From Mesobacillus boroniphilus (GTDB lineage: Bacteria > Bacillota > Bacilli > Bacillales > Cytobacillaceae), in assembly GCF_018424685.1 (NCBI RefSeq), contig NZ_QTKX01000001.1:372001-436000 (forward strand): DNA of 64,000 bases, in the 5' to 3' direction. The notes beneath the pieces are model-generated. The model ran no database searches. It saw only the letters and a program-made list of their open reading frames with translations, and was not told the origin of the DNA. Position numbers and translations under genes: made by a program. How positions within the stretch are numbered: the stretch's first letter is position 1; every line of letters starts with the position of its first letter. Shown here piece after piece: positions 36,301 through 44,173 of this stretch.

Positions 36301-36637
36301 AACTGAAATCAACCAGCCAATGGGAATTACGGTCATTGGCGGCCTGATTAGCAGTACATTCCTCACCCTGTTTGTCATTCCGGTGGTTTATAGTTTCTTT
36401 GACAGGGATTATCGAAGGAGAAATAAAATGTATGCAACACCAGATGGACATCTTGTACCGGCTTATCTGCTACAAGAGCATTCAGAATCAGAATATGGAA
36501 CCTTAGGTGAAGAGGGGCCGACTACCTTTCAAAGGGGAAAATACACTAAAGAAGAAATGGCCGGCATGTTAGAAGAGCTCCTTCGCCAAATAAAAAGCGA
36601 AGAAGATTCAAATCAAGATTTTAAAAGACGAAGGTAA
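33368..36637 (+). CDS. swrC: RND family efflux transporter, SwrC/YerP (AcrB) type
   Basis: A 1089-residue inner-membrane proton-driven pump. Both halves show the RND plan: a first helix (FSIRRPVFTLVTMFLVLILG), a large outside loop, then helices with the proton-relay region GLALGIGMLVDNAIVVIENI (about residue 387-406) and the second-half counterpart. Hinge sequences QFSWTTNIDDIQ and FDPSQFPVIQLSLSSG match Bacillus SwrC, known for surfactin tolerance. A charged tail of about 70 residues ends the protein. GAAAGGAG precedes the ATG. No membrane-fusion or outer-membrane partner is adjacent, as expected in a Gram-positive. Confidence 0.92.
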   Translation: MKISNFSIRRPVFTLVTMFLVLILGVVSLMRIPLKLIPDINPPVGVVVTNYQGASPEEVVEKVTKPLEANLATLPGIKTMTSTSQEGANLILMQFSWTTNIDDIQDEVIQRLDMTPIPDDANKPRFMKFDPSQFPVIQLSLSSGQDESALRELAEELELELTKVEGVASVNLSGTSVQEVRVELDQDKLRSYKLSQSDIVDLIRANDVSMPGDTILTDGKELTTRIISTLDSLDTLKNLTVFNNPVTKQKVTLKDVGKVELQKQDDHTITRTNQTPSVLLSVLQQSDANTAEVSEAFLEELEVLLERDKYAGIESEVLFDQGDYIKMAIGNISSSLIIGGLLAMAVLFFFLRNVKSPLIIGIAIPYSVIFTFVLMFFADFTLNIMTLGGLALGIGMLVDNAIVVIENIYRHLSMGKDSKTAARDGAKEVGAAITASTLTTVAVFLPVVFISGIIGELFTEFALTISFSLFASLVVALTVVPMLASRLLKAPKKNIEARRQRSGSMRGLEKSIRWALRHRFIVILITLLMLAGGGYGVTTVGTQFIPPTDEGFFSIRVNLENGAALSETQKVMAALEDKLKGEENVDVYVSLVGTTQEASFRGTTNANIGELYVKMDELEEREISTFQFVDDVKKELEQAAESANSSAELSFNMQSTSGSAPNTLTFNVRDSSEKRLNESVDQIYDSLRELEDVNELTTSQNETVEEIQITVDRDKALTQGLAPAQIAMIVNNVTRGNMATQMPGEDGEILGVYVEYDSEVTKNIDELKQLLIKKPDGNFVTLGQVANIETGSGPVKIQRINQQGAVEFTMKYKSSTNLGDISKKVDEKIEELDLPEETEVIFSGDRELLESSIDDLVLAFVLAIILIYLVMAAQFESLKYPFVIMFTVPLMVIGVALALTATGTPVSLTVVIGIIVLAGIVVNNAIVIVDYINQKKERGLIPHEAIVLSVKDRARPILMTALTTILGLLPLALGVGEGTEINQPMGITVIGGLISSTFLTLFVIPVVYSFFDRDYRRRNKMYATPDGHLVPAYLLQEHSESEYGTLGEEGPTTFQRGKYTKEEMAGMLEELLRQIKSEEDSNQDFKRRR

Positions 36638-36639
36638 TT

Positions 36640-36677
36640 GCGAGATGCTTGGCTAAGATTAGCAAGCATCTTTTTTT
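36640..36677 (+). terminator. Rho-independent terminator
   Basis: The stem AGATGCTTG/CAAGCATCT is followed by TTTTTT. Confidence 0.9.
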
Positions 36678-36826
36678 CGAATAAGAGGGCTCCATGAAAA
36701 GAGAGGGGGTTTTCTTTGGGTAGTTCACACAGTATTTATTGTATTTTTCAGAATTATCAGCAAAATAATTGCCCTTGGAAGCGCTTATCGTTAAAATATA
36801 GCTAATTAACGGTGAGGAGGACATTA

Positions 36827-37924
36827 ATGGAGTACGGATACTTTTTTACAGGATTTCCTGGATTCATCAGCAACCAATTGATTCGAGAAGTTTTGCGCAA
36901 AAATGATGGCAAAGGAAAATTTCATGTATTGGTACTGCCAAATATGGTTGAAAAGGCAGAGACTGAGAGAGTGGCAATCATTCAGGATTTTAGCCTGGAT
37001 GAAAGTCAGTTTGAGATTATAAAAGGGGATATTACGTTTTCTGGCCTGGCGATTGACCAAGAAAAGCAAGCTCAGCTTGAGTCAGCAGTAACACATATCT
37101 TCCACCTGGCAGCTATATATGACCTCGCGGTTCCAAAGGGAATTGCGTACCGTGTAAATGTGGATGGAACCAGGAACGTGAATGAATGGGTGAAGACCTT
37201 AAAGAATCTCAAGCGCTATACGTACTTCAGCACCGGATATGTTGCCGGCAAAAGGGAAGGTATATTGTATGAGGATGAATTAATCAAGCCCCCCGGTTTC
37301 AAAAACTACTATGAAGAGACTAAATATGAAGCCGAAGTCCTTGTAGATGCATTGAAATCTGAGGTTCCTGTCACTATCATCCGGCCAGGAATCGTGAAGG
37401 GGCATTCAACAACAGGGGAAACCATCAAGTTTGATGGACCGTATTTCATCATGAATTTTATCGACCGCCTTAGCTTCATGCCATTCTTGCCAAAGCTCGG
37501 CAAAGGAGATACTGTTGTCAATCTTGTGCCAGTGGATTATATTATTGAGGCAACAACCTATTTGTCATTTTCAGATAAAGGGGCAGGGAAAACATATCAT
37601 CTTACAGACCCTAAACCATACAAGGTGTCTGAGCTTTATGAAATGATGATGTACGAATTATTGAAGAAGCAGCCAAAAGGTGCTGTACCATTGGTGCTGG
37701 CAAAAGGAGGACTCAATTTCCGGGTGATCCGGCGGTATCTTGGGGTCGAAAAAGAAGCGCTTGATTATTTTACATGGAGAGGCAGTTTCGATTCATCCCA
37801 GGCACAGGACGACCTAAAGGATTCAGGAATCAATTGCCCGGATTTCAAAGAAGGGATTGCAGCAATGGCGGCTTTCTACCGAGAGAACAAACATAAAACT
37901 CAATACCAAATCGACATAATATAA
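36827..37924 (+). CDS. Extended SDR oxidoreductase (fatty acyl reductase-like)
   Basis: A 365-residue NAD(P)-dependent enzyme. The nucleotide motif is FFTGFPGFISNQLI (TGxxGxx), and the catalytic YxxxK is in NYYEETKYEAEV. Length, the VTHIFHLAAIYDLAV segment and the TIIRPGIVKG motif match extended SDRs of the male-sterility/acyl-CoA reductase type. It is followed after 30 bases by an aldehyde dehydrogenase, so an aldehyde intermediate is likely shared. ATG 36827 has GAGGAGG at 5 bases. The substrate is inferred to be hydrophobic. Confidence 0.82.
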   Translation: MEYGYFFTGFPGFISNQLIREVLRKNDGKGKFHVLVLPNMVEKAETERVAIIQDFSLDESQFEIIKGDITFSGLAIDQEKQAQLESAVTHIFHLAAIYDLAVPKGIAYRVNVDGTRNVNEWVKTLKNLKRYTYFSTGYVAGKREGILYEDELIKPPGFKNYYEETKYEAEVLVDALKSEVPVTIIRPGIVKGHSTTGETIKFDGPYFIMNFIDRLSFMPFLPKLGKGDTVVNLVPVDYIIEATTYLSFSDKGAGKTYHLTDPKPYKVSELYEMMMYELLKKQPKGAVPLVLAKGGLNFRVIRRYLGVEKEALDYFTWRGSFDSSQAQDDLKDSGINCPDFKEGIAAMAAFYRENKHKTQYQIDII

Positions 37925-37954
37925 AAACTCAATTTTTTTGGCAGGTGAATGAAC

Positions 37955-39502
37955 GTGCATTCAGTTGAAGAAGTAAGAAAGATGTCTGTTGTGGCACCAG
38001 CGACAGGAGAGGTTATTGCCGAGATTGAAGAAACTCCTGTCCATGAGGTTCCAGTCTTCTACCAGAAGGCTAGGGAGGGTTTTGAAAATTGGAGCGGCCT
38101 TACCATCTCTGAACGTAGCGGATATTTAAAGAAGCTAAAGCAGCTGATGGTCGATGAAATGGACCAAATTGCCAAGGTCATATCAGATGATACAGGCAAG
38201 GTGTTAACCGAGTCCATTGTGGCCGATATCATGCCGACACTTGATGCAATCGATCATATTATCAGTCATGCAGAAAAGGTTCTTAGCAGGAAAAAAGTAA
38301 AAACACCTTTATTGCTAATCGGCAAAAAATCCTTTATTGAATATATGCCGCGTGGTGTTGTCCTTGTAATATCTCCCTGGAATTACCCTCTGCAGCTGGC
38401 GATGGTCCCGATGATCAGTGCTCTGGCAGGAGGCAATTCTGTAATTTTGAAGCCATCAGAAGTAACCCCGCTTGTTGGAAAGTGCATTGAGGACTTGTTC
38501 CGTCGCTCAGGCTTCCCGGAAGGAACAGTCCAGATCGCGCATGGCGGCAAAGAAGTTGGTGCTGCTTTTACTTCAGGTAAGCCAGATTACATCTTTTTTA
38601 CAGGCTCGGTACGTACAGGGAAAATCATCCAGCAGCAGGCTGCGAAAGATTTGATTCCGACAACTCTCGAGCTTGGCGGTAAGGACCCGATGATTGTTTT
38701 TGAAGATGCAAACCTCGATAGAGCAGTGAAAGCAGCTGCCTGGGGTGCTTTTACAAACAGCGGTCAGGTTTGCATGAGTGCTGAACGGTTATATGTGGAA
38801 CGGTCAATATATAGCAAGTTACTTGAAAAATTGAAAGAAGAAGTCAATTCTCTTCAGTTGGGGAACGATATTGATTCAGATGTCGGGTCAATGACTTTTC
38901 CAGCCCAGAAAGACGTGGTGAAAGCTCAGCTCGATGAAGCACTTGAACGGGGAGCGAAATTGGAGACTGGGCTGAAGCCTTCTGATTGGAAGGGAGATAT
39001 GTTCCTGCCGCTTACAGTCATTACTGGAGTAGAGCAAGATATGAAAATCATCCAAGAGGAATCCTTTGGCCCGTTGCTCCCAGTTGTCCCATTCGATACG
39101 GAAGAGGAAGCAATTGCCTATGCTAATGGAACCGTGTTTGGACTAAATGCAAGTGTCTGGACCAGTGATAAAGCTAAGGCTCGTCGTGTCGCTTCCAGAC
39201 TAGTGTCAGGAGCTGTCGTCATCAATGATGTGCTCATTACAGTTGCTAACCATGGTCTTCCATTTGGAGGGACCAAGGAAAGCGGAATTGGCAGATATCA
39301 TTCTGAGGCGGGATTAAGAATCTTTTGTCATGAAAAAGCAATCATGGAAGACATGGGTTTCATGAATTCCGAAATTCAATGGTACCCTTATAAAGGCAAA
39401 TATCCATTGTTTTTGAATTTATTCAAAAGCTATTTTGCCGACAAAAGAGATTGGATCACTTTTGCGAAAAACTATATCGCCCTTTTAAAGAGCAACAAAT
39501 AA
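37955..39502 (+). CDS. Aldehyde dehydrogenase family protein
   Basis: A 515-residue NAD(P)-dependent dehydrogenase. Motifs: VVLVISPWNYPLQLAM, FTGSVRTGKII, LELGGKDPMIVF (general base Glu) and SGQVCMSAERL (catalytic Cys). A C-terminal hydrophobic/basic tail of about 45 residues (YPLFLNLFKSYFADKRDW) is unusual for soluble ALDHs and may bind membranes, as in fatty-aldehyde enzymes. AGGTGA is 6 bases before GTG 37955; the ATG at 37949 directly abuts it and is less likely. Operon with the SDR. Confidence 0.88.
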   Translation: MHSVEEVRKMSVVAPATGEVIAEIEETPVHEVPVFYQKAREGFENWSGLTISERSGYLKKLKQLMVDEMDQIAKVISDDTGKVLTESIVADIMPTLDAIDHIISHAEKVLSRKKVKTPLLLIGKKSFIEYMPRGVVLVISPWNYPLQLAMVPMISALAGGNSVILKPSEVTPLVGKCIEDLFRRSGFPEGTVQIAHGGKEVGAAFTSGKPDYIFFTGSVRTGKIIQQQAAKDLIPTTLELGGKDPMIVFEDANLDRAVKAAAWGAFTNSGQVCMSAERLYVERSIYSKLLEKLKEEVNSLQLGNDIDSDVGSMTFPAQKDVVKAQLDEALERGAKLETGLKPSDWKGDMFLPLTVITGVEQDMKIIQEESFGPLLPVVPFDTEEEAIAYANGTVFGLNASVWTSDKAKARRVASRLVSGAVVINDVLITVANHGLPFGGTKESGIGRYHSEAGLRIFCHEKAIMEDMGFMNSEIQWYPYKGKYPLFLNLFKSYFADKRDWITFAKNYIALLKSNK

Positions 39503-39504
39503 TT

Positions 39505-39538
39505 ACAGCCGTCTCGTTACTCGGGGCGGTTTTCTTTT
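39505..39538 (+). terminator. Rho-independent terminator
   Basis: CCGTCTCG/CGGGGCGG (two G-U pairs) is followed by TTTTCTTTT, ending the SDR-ALDH operon. Confidence 0.8.
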
Positions 39539-39799
39539 GGAGCTAGTTTAACAGAAGGAGAAGTGCTATCTTTTCCGTGGTTATGATTTTAGTTGATAAC
39601 AGGATCATATTTTCACGAAATAAATTTAACAATTAACTGGAAAAATGATAATTCAAAGCACAATTTGGACAATCTAAAACAAGTAGCAAGATGTACAGGG
39701 ATTTTTAAACCATCGAACTATTAAGGTGTCCTTTTAATACTGTTGAAAATTCAGCATTAAAAATAGCACCAACAATATGACTAAAGGATGAAACATGAC

Positions 39800-40273
39800 G
39801 TGGCGATAAAAAAGAAATTAACCAAACTAGAAGCGGTAATGTGGAGCATCGCACTGCCAGGGTTTGCCCAGTTACTGACGGGAAACCTTGTAAAGGGGAT
39901 ATTTTTTGTCATACTGGAGTTCCTTGTTAACGTTAATAGTAATTTTAACAAAGGAATAATGTATAGCTTCCTTGGTGAGACAGAAAAGGCTATGTATGTC
40001 CTGGACTATCAGTGGCTGATGTTTTATCCATGTTTATATATGTTCGCCATGTGGGATGCATATAGGAGCGTCATGCCTGAAGGAGAAAAAATCACCTTCT
40101 TGCCTTTTGTTTTTTCTGCCTATTTCGTAACTGTTGGTTTGATGATATCCCCAAAGGTTAAAATATTTGGTGTATTTCCAGGACCAGTTTTCCTTCCAAT
40201 GCTTTTTGTCATTCCCGGAATGCTTACCGGATTCCTGATCAGGAAGTTATTGCTTAAGTTTTATTACCACTAG
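39800..40273 (+). CDS. Small integral membrane protein of unknown function
   Basis: A protein of about 157 residues with four to five hydrophobic segments. The opening LEAVMWSIALPGFAQLLTGN resembles TM2-like proteins (a Pro-Gly-x-Gly/Ala-Gln turn between helices). No function is known. AAAGG (39784-39788) abuts an ATG at 39788; the in-frame GTG at 39800 has better spacing, so the first residues are uncertain. Confidence 0.7.
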   Translation: MAIKKKLTKLEAVMWSIALPGFAQLLTGNLVKGIFFVILEFLVNVNSNFNKGIMYSFLGETEKAMYVLDYQWLMFYPCLYMFAMWDAYRSVMPEGEKITFLPFVFSAYFVTVGLMISPKVKIFGVFPGPVFLPMLFVIPGMLTGFLIRKLLLKFYYH

Positions 40274-40546
40274 AATTCAGGGGTTAACCTATACATAGGC
40301 TTAACAATGAGCCCTTTCTGCTGGGAGTACTCATATGTGTGAATTTCAACAGGAATAATTAATAACTACATTACAATTTATTGGTAATAAAAGGTTAAAT
40401 GAGAAAGGTTTTATTTGTTCAAATGGTAATTGCTTGATTTTTAATGTTTTTAATAACTAAAATCCCTTACAAAACCTTATATAACAACAATCTTCTTCAT
40501 ACTTCGGTCATATTTTGACTGAAGCTTTTTTATTTTTTCCCAAAAA
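40274..40546. other. Gene-free stretch with an isolated terminator
   Basis: AT-rich sequence without a plausible gene. At 40500-40532, CTTCGGTCA/TGACTGAAG is followed by TTTTTTATTTTTT: a terminator for the membrane protein gene or an upstream transcript. Confidence 0.6.
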
Positions 40547-40575
40547 ACCCCCATAACATAGTAAGCACATACGTA
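40547..40575 (+). promoter_or_regulatory. Candidate sigma-I promoter
   Basis: ACCCCC (40547-40552) preceded by an A-tract, 19 bp, then CGTA (40572-40575). Sigma-I promoters of Bacilli and clostridia have an ACCCCC-type -35 and CGAA/CGWA -10. The sigI gene itself follows one gene later. Confidence 0.5.
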
Positions 40576-40628
40576 ACCATTTAGTGATTAAAGCGGCCGC
40601 TCCTAAAAACATACGAGGTGAACTGAGA

Positions 40629-41738
40629 ATGAAGAAACTTTCTAACCAAGAGATGAAAAAAATCGCTAAGAGTACATTGGCTCTAGTGCTTGCTGGAACA
40701 TTTACATTTTCGCCAGTTGCAATGGCGGAAGAGAACAATTCTGAGATCGAAACTGTAGAGTTGCAAAATGTCAGCACTGAAGAGATTGAAGAAGTAAAGA
40801 CACAGGTCGATGAGCTTGAAGAAACGAATCCATCTTTGATTCCTGGTGACTTCTTCTACTTTGCTAAAATCGCACTGGAGAAAATAAGGCTTGCTTTTAC
40901 AATTGATGATGCTAAAGAAGCAGAATTACTTGCTACATATGCAGCAGAACGCCTTCAAGAGGCAAGTGCTTTGTTCGCTGAGGGTAACGAAGAAGAAGCC
41001 CTTAAAGTAATCGAAGCTGCTGTTGAATACATGGAATCTTCACAGGAAATTGTAGATGAGGAAGTATCAAAGGAAGAAGAAACAAACACTGAAGATGGAG
41101 CAACCACTGATGAAGACACAGAAGGAACAGATTCAGAAGAGTCAACTGAAACTGGTGAAGAGCCTGCCGATGATTTAGTCGCTGAAGAGCCAAGTGATCT
41201 AGACGGGGAAGAAGAGTCAGTGGAAGAAGAAGTTGAAGGTGAAGATCCTTTCGAAGAGATTGAAGGAATGCTCAGGCAGAATATCGTTGCATTGAAAGCT
41301 GCTATGGAACACGTTGGCAATGACAATGCGAGAGCACAGCTTCAAAAGAACATTGATAAAACATACGCTAAGATGGCAAAGAAATTAGCTAAATTAGAAG
41401 AAAAATATGCTGAGGAGCCTGTTGAGGAAGAGGAAAATACTGAAACAACTGAGCCAGTTGAATTAGAACCAGTAGTTGAATCAGACCTCTTGCCTGCAGA
41501 TGAAACAGCTGAAGTGCCTGAAGAAACAATGCCTGCAGATGATGATACAACGGTTGTTCCAGCAGTAGTTTCAGTAAAGGCAGAAAAAGAAAAAGCTAAG
41601 CAAGAACGCAAGGAAGCTAAACAGCAAAAGAAAGAAGAAAAACAACAGGCTAAGCAGGATAAGAAAGAACAGAAATCAAACAAGCATGGAAATAAAGGCA
41701 ATGGAAATGGCAACGGAAAAGGTAACGATAAAAACTAA
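40629..41738 (+). CDS. Secreted acidic DUF5667-type protein
   Basis: A 369-residue exported protein. The signal peptide is about 1-33 (STLALVLAGTFTFSPVAMA). A domain at about 65-145 contains NPSLIPGDFFYFAKIALEKI, the pattern of DUF5667 proteins. Two Glu/Thr-rich spacer regions flank a second helical block. The tail is Lys/Gln repeats and GNGNGKGN. The strong charge asymmetry suggests a cell-envelope location. ATG 40629 has GAGGTGA at 7 bases. A candidate sigma-I promoter upstream and the sigI-rsgI operon downstream suggest it belongs to that envelope-stress regulon. Confidence 0.8.
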   Translation: MKKLSNQEMKKIAKSTLALVLAGTFTFSPVAMAEENNSEIETVELQNVSTEEIEEVKTQVDELEETNPSLIPGDFFYFAKIALEKIRLAFTIDDAKEAELLATYAAERLQEASALFAEGNEEEALKVIEAAVEYMESSQEIVDEEVSKEEETNTEDGATTDEDTEGTDSEESTETGEEPADDLVAEEPSDLDGEEESVEEEVEGEDPFEEIEGMLRQNIVALKAAMEHVGNDNARAQLQKNIDKTYAKMAKKLAKLEEKYAEEPVEEEENTETTEPVELEPVVESDLLPADETAEVPEETMPADDDTTVVPAVVSVKAEKEKAKQERKEAKQQKKEEKQQAKQDKKEQKSNKHGNKGNGNGNGKGNDKN

Positions 41739-41758
41739 TGCAAAATGAACAATAGACT

Positions 41759-41791
41759 CGAAAAGGTAGCCGTAATTGGCTATCTTTTCAC
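41759..41791 (+). terminator. Rho-independent terminator
   Basis: GAAAAGGTAGCC/GGCTATCTTTTC (one G-U) separates the DUF5667 gene from sigI. Confidence 0.8.
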
Positions 41792-41824
41792 TGCCTAACC
41801 ACAGAAAGAGAATTTGACAGTCTA

Positions 41825-41833
41825 TGATATAAT
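41825..41833 (+). promoter_or_regulatory. Extended -10 promoter of sigI
   Basis: TGATATAAT: TGn followed by TATAAT (41828-41833), 24 bases before the TTG start. No good -35 at 17 bp, as usual for extended -10 promoters. Confidence 0.55.
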
Positions 41834-41857
41834 GTGGGAAGAAAAGAGGTGAGGCTA

Positions 41858-42604
41858 TTGCTAAGTTTATTGTTCATGGCAAAGAAAAAGCGCAGGCCAC
41901 TGGAAGAAACCGTAGAAAAAATCCACCAGGGGGATGCTGCTTTAAGAGAAGAATTGATTGATTCTTACAAGCCATTTATCGCGAAGACTGTTTCGTCTGT
42001 CTGCAAGAGATACATACATGAGTCTGACGATGAATTTAGCATTGGCCTCATCGCATTTAACGAGGCAATTCAGAAATATTCATCTGAAAAAGGAAATTCT
42101 TTATTAAGCTTTGCAGAAGTCATGATCAAGCGAAGGGTGATTGATTATATCCGCCAGCAAAGCCGGAATCAAAACCTGAGCTTCCACATCTCAAATGACC
42201 CGACTGAGGAAGAACAACAGCGGTCGACTATTGAAGATGAGCTATCTCTAGATGAGTTCAGAAAAAAAACAGAACAGGAACTTAGAAGAGAAGAAATCAT
42301 GCAATTCCAAGCGGTATTGAAAGAATTTGACCTATCTTTCCAGGATTTGCTCGAGCAGTCGCCTAAGCATGCAGATGCTCGTAAAAACGCAATGCTTGTT
42401 GCAAAATCAATGGTTGAAGACGAGGAATTGAAGAATTTCCTTCTCGATAAAAAACGCTTGCCAATCAAGCAATTAGAAGACATGGTCAAAGTCAGCAGAA
42501 AAACCATAGAGAGAAACAGAAAATATATTATTGCTATCGCACTTATATTAATTGGGGATTATGTCTATTTAAAGGATTATATTAAAGGGGTGTTAGAGAC
42601 ATGA
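41858..42604 (+). CDS. sigI: RNA polymerase sigma factor SigI
   Basis: A 248-residue sigma factor for heat and cell-wall stress genes. The typical region YKPFIAKTVSSVCKRYI and DDEFSIGLIAFNEAIQKYS (region 2) is followed by a long linker and the SigI C-terminal DNA-binding part (VKVSRKTIERNRKYIIAIAL). The longest frame starts at 41834, but AGAGGTGAG lies inside it. The TTG at 41858 at 5 bases from that site gives the family start MLSLLF. It overlaps rsgI by 4 bases, so the two are co-translated. Confidence 0.95.
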   Translation: MLSLLFMAKKKRRPLEETVEKIHQGDAALREELIDSYKPFIAKTVSSVCKRYIHESDDEFSIGLIAFNEAIQKYSSEKGNSLLSFAEVMIKRRVIDYIRQQSRNQNLSFHISNDPTEEEQQRSTIEDELSLDEFRKKTEQELRREEIMQFQAVLKEFDLSFQDLLEQSPKHADARKNAMLVAKSMVEDEELKNFLLDKKRLPIKQLEDMVKVSRKTIERNRKYIIAIALILIGDYVYLKDYIKGVLET

Positions 42605-43653
42605 GAAAAGGGGTTATCCTTGAAATCAATGATCTTTACCTAACATTGTTGACCCCCGAAGGCGAGTTTTTGCGAGCCCGAAAGCATCAACAAGATTATC
42701 AGTTAGGAGAAGAAATTCATTTTTTTCCCGAAACAGAAACTGTTAAAAGAAAGAAATTCAATTTATCGTTTTTAAATAGCTTCAAGGCAAGGACTATTGC
42801 ACTTGCTGCAGCATTTATGCTGATCATGTCTGCGCTTCTTCCGGCCTACCACGACGGACAGGTTTACGCGTATATGTCTATTGATGTGAACCCTAGCATT
42901 GAACTGGCAGTAAACGATGATTTAAAGGTCCTTCAAATGATAGGCTATAACCCTGAAGGGGAAGAAATCATTGGTGAAATAAAGGGCTGGAAAAAAAGAG
43001 ATGCAGCCGTGGTCGCAGAGATGATCATTGAGGAAATCGAGGAAGAAGGTTTCTTAAAAGAAAAAAATGACATTGTCATCGCAACTGTCCACAATAAACA
43101 GGCAAAAGAATCAGTAGATCAAAAACTAGAAAAAAAGATATCTGAAATTAAAAAATCAACACAAATGGAAGACCTGAATGTTAAAGTGATGGAAGCAACA
43201 ATGGAAGACAGGGAGAAGGCACAAAAGCAGGGTGTTACTACTGGTGTATACAAAGAAAAGCAAAAGGATATGCCGAAGCCTGCAGAAAAGCCGGTTGAAA
43301 AGAACAAAAAAGCCAACCCAGAACCTGCAAAGAAAGATCCTGCTCCAGCAGTTGTTCCACAGCCTGAAAAGAAGGAACCACCAGGTCAGGAAAAGAAAAA
43401 TAATCCTGCAATTCCAGAAGGAAATCCGAACAAGTCGGATACACAGGCACCTAAAAAAGGCAATGGGAATAAAAATTCTGGTTATAACAGTAATAGCCAG
43501 GGTAACAACAAACATGCTTATAAAGGCAATAAAAACAGTCAAGACCGACACCAATATAAAAATGGAAAAAAGTCTAACACTCAGCAAGGCCCAAAAAGTG
43601 ACAGCAGGGGACAAGCTGAGAAAAACAAAGACAATCGCAGAAGTATGAAATAG
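42601..43653 (+). CDS. rsgI: Anti-sigma-I factor RsgI
   Basis: A 350-residue single-pass membrane protein. The N-terminal RsgI domain (1-58, MRKGVILEINDLYLTLLTPE) binds SigI. The membrane helix is about 64-84. The outside domain has MSIDVNPSIELAVND; the Asn-Pro bond here is the known self-cleavage site of RsgI proteins. The C-terminal 140 residues are Lys/Pro/Asn/Gln-rich and disordered, perhaps wall-contacting; there is no carbohydrate-binding domain as in clostridial RsgI. It is coupled to sigI by ATGA overlap. Confidence 0.93.
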   Translation: MRKGVILEINDLYLTLLTPEGEFLRARKHQQDYQLGEEIHFFPETETVKRKKFNLSFLNSFKARTIALAAAFMLIMSALLPAYHDGQVYAYMSIDVNPSIELAVNDDLKVLQMIGYNPEGEEIIGEIKGWKKRDAAVVAEMIIEEIEEEGFLKEKNDIVIATVHNKQAKESVDQKLEKKISEIKKSTQMEDLNVKVMEATMEDREKAQKQGVTTGVYKEKQKDMPKPAEKPVEKNKKANPEPAKKDPAPAVVPQPEKKEPPGQEKKNNPAIPEGNPNKSDTQAPKKGNGNKNSGYNSNSQGNNKHAYKGNKNSQDRHQYKNGKKSNTQQGPKSDSRGQAEKNKDNRRSMK

Positions 43654-43660
43654 CTAATTT

Positions 43661-43694
43661 TAAAAGTCCGGAACCTACATCCGGACTTTTTTCC
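43661..43694. terminator. Bidirectional terminator
   Basis: The stem AAAAGTCCGGA/TCCGGACTTTT is followed by TT, between rsgI and the convergent SASP gene. Confidence 0.9.
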
Positions 43695-43760
43695 ATGTTC
43701 ATATTCAATTGTTTGTTTGATAATGGATATCCTAAATACGATAACCAATATTCTTGTACA

Positions 43761-43961
43761 TTATTGCTGATTTTGCCCAGATAGCTGTGCCTGAGCCTGT
43801 TGGACAAGGCGTTTTGTGATCTCTCCGCCTACTGAACCATTTGCTCTGGAAACCGTATCTGAACCGAGGTTAACTCCGAATTCCTGAGCAATTTCATATT
43901 TAACCTGGTCCATGAACTGTTCCACTCCAGGAACCAGCAATTTATTTGAATTTCGAGCCAT
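43761..43961 (-). CDS. Alpha/beta-type small acid-soluble spore protein
   Basis: A 66-residue spore DNA-binding protein. Family signatures: [20 protein letters not shown] (with the GPR cleavage site at the Glu region), [20 protein letters not shown] and [13 protein letters not shown]. It coats spore DNA and protects against UV and heat. ATG 43961 has AAAGGAG at 9 bases; the TTG nine bases earlier abuts that site. Expression should be by sigma-G in the forespore; I could not define the promoter firmly. Confidence 0.95.
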   Translation of the reverse strand: MARNSNKLLVPGVEQFMDQVKYEIAQEFGVNLGSDTVSRANGSVGGEITKRLVQQAQAQLSGQNQQ

Positions 43962-43982
43962 TATTATCAACTCCTTTGATGG

Positions 43983-44009
43983 TATACAGAGAGAAATTTT
44001 CTCTGTATA
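43983..44009. other. Inverted repeat upstream of the SASP gene
   Basis: TATACAGAGA/TCTCTGTATA with a 7-base spacer lies 22 bases before the SASP start. It may be a 5' mRNA stem-loop or an operator. Confidence 0.6.
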
Positions 44010-44173
44010 GATAGTTTGAACAATGCAGGCAAGTTCATGAGTGGTAATCTTTTATCCATTTGGATAATGTTTACCGTATAGTATCGGGAGAAACTGCAAG
44101 AAAGTACTTTATTAATCAGATGATATTCTTTATCATAGGTATGTATATGATTCAGGGCTGAAAGGAAGCAATT

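Noticed and set aside
40955..41713. Ser-rich minus-strand frames of 123 codons
   Set aside because: Antisense of the Glu-rich coding sequence; such composition leaves the reverse frame open by chance.
43156..43648. Frames of 138 and 152 codons on both strands
   Set aside because: Shadows of the low-complexity tail of rsgI.
44010..44173. c-di-AMP (ydaO) riboswitch before the potassium channel gene
   Set aside because: The leader is too short and lacks the conserved aptamer sequences.
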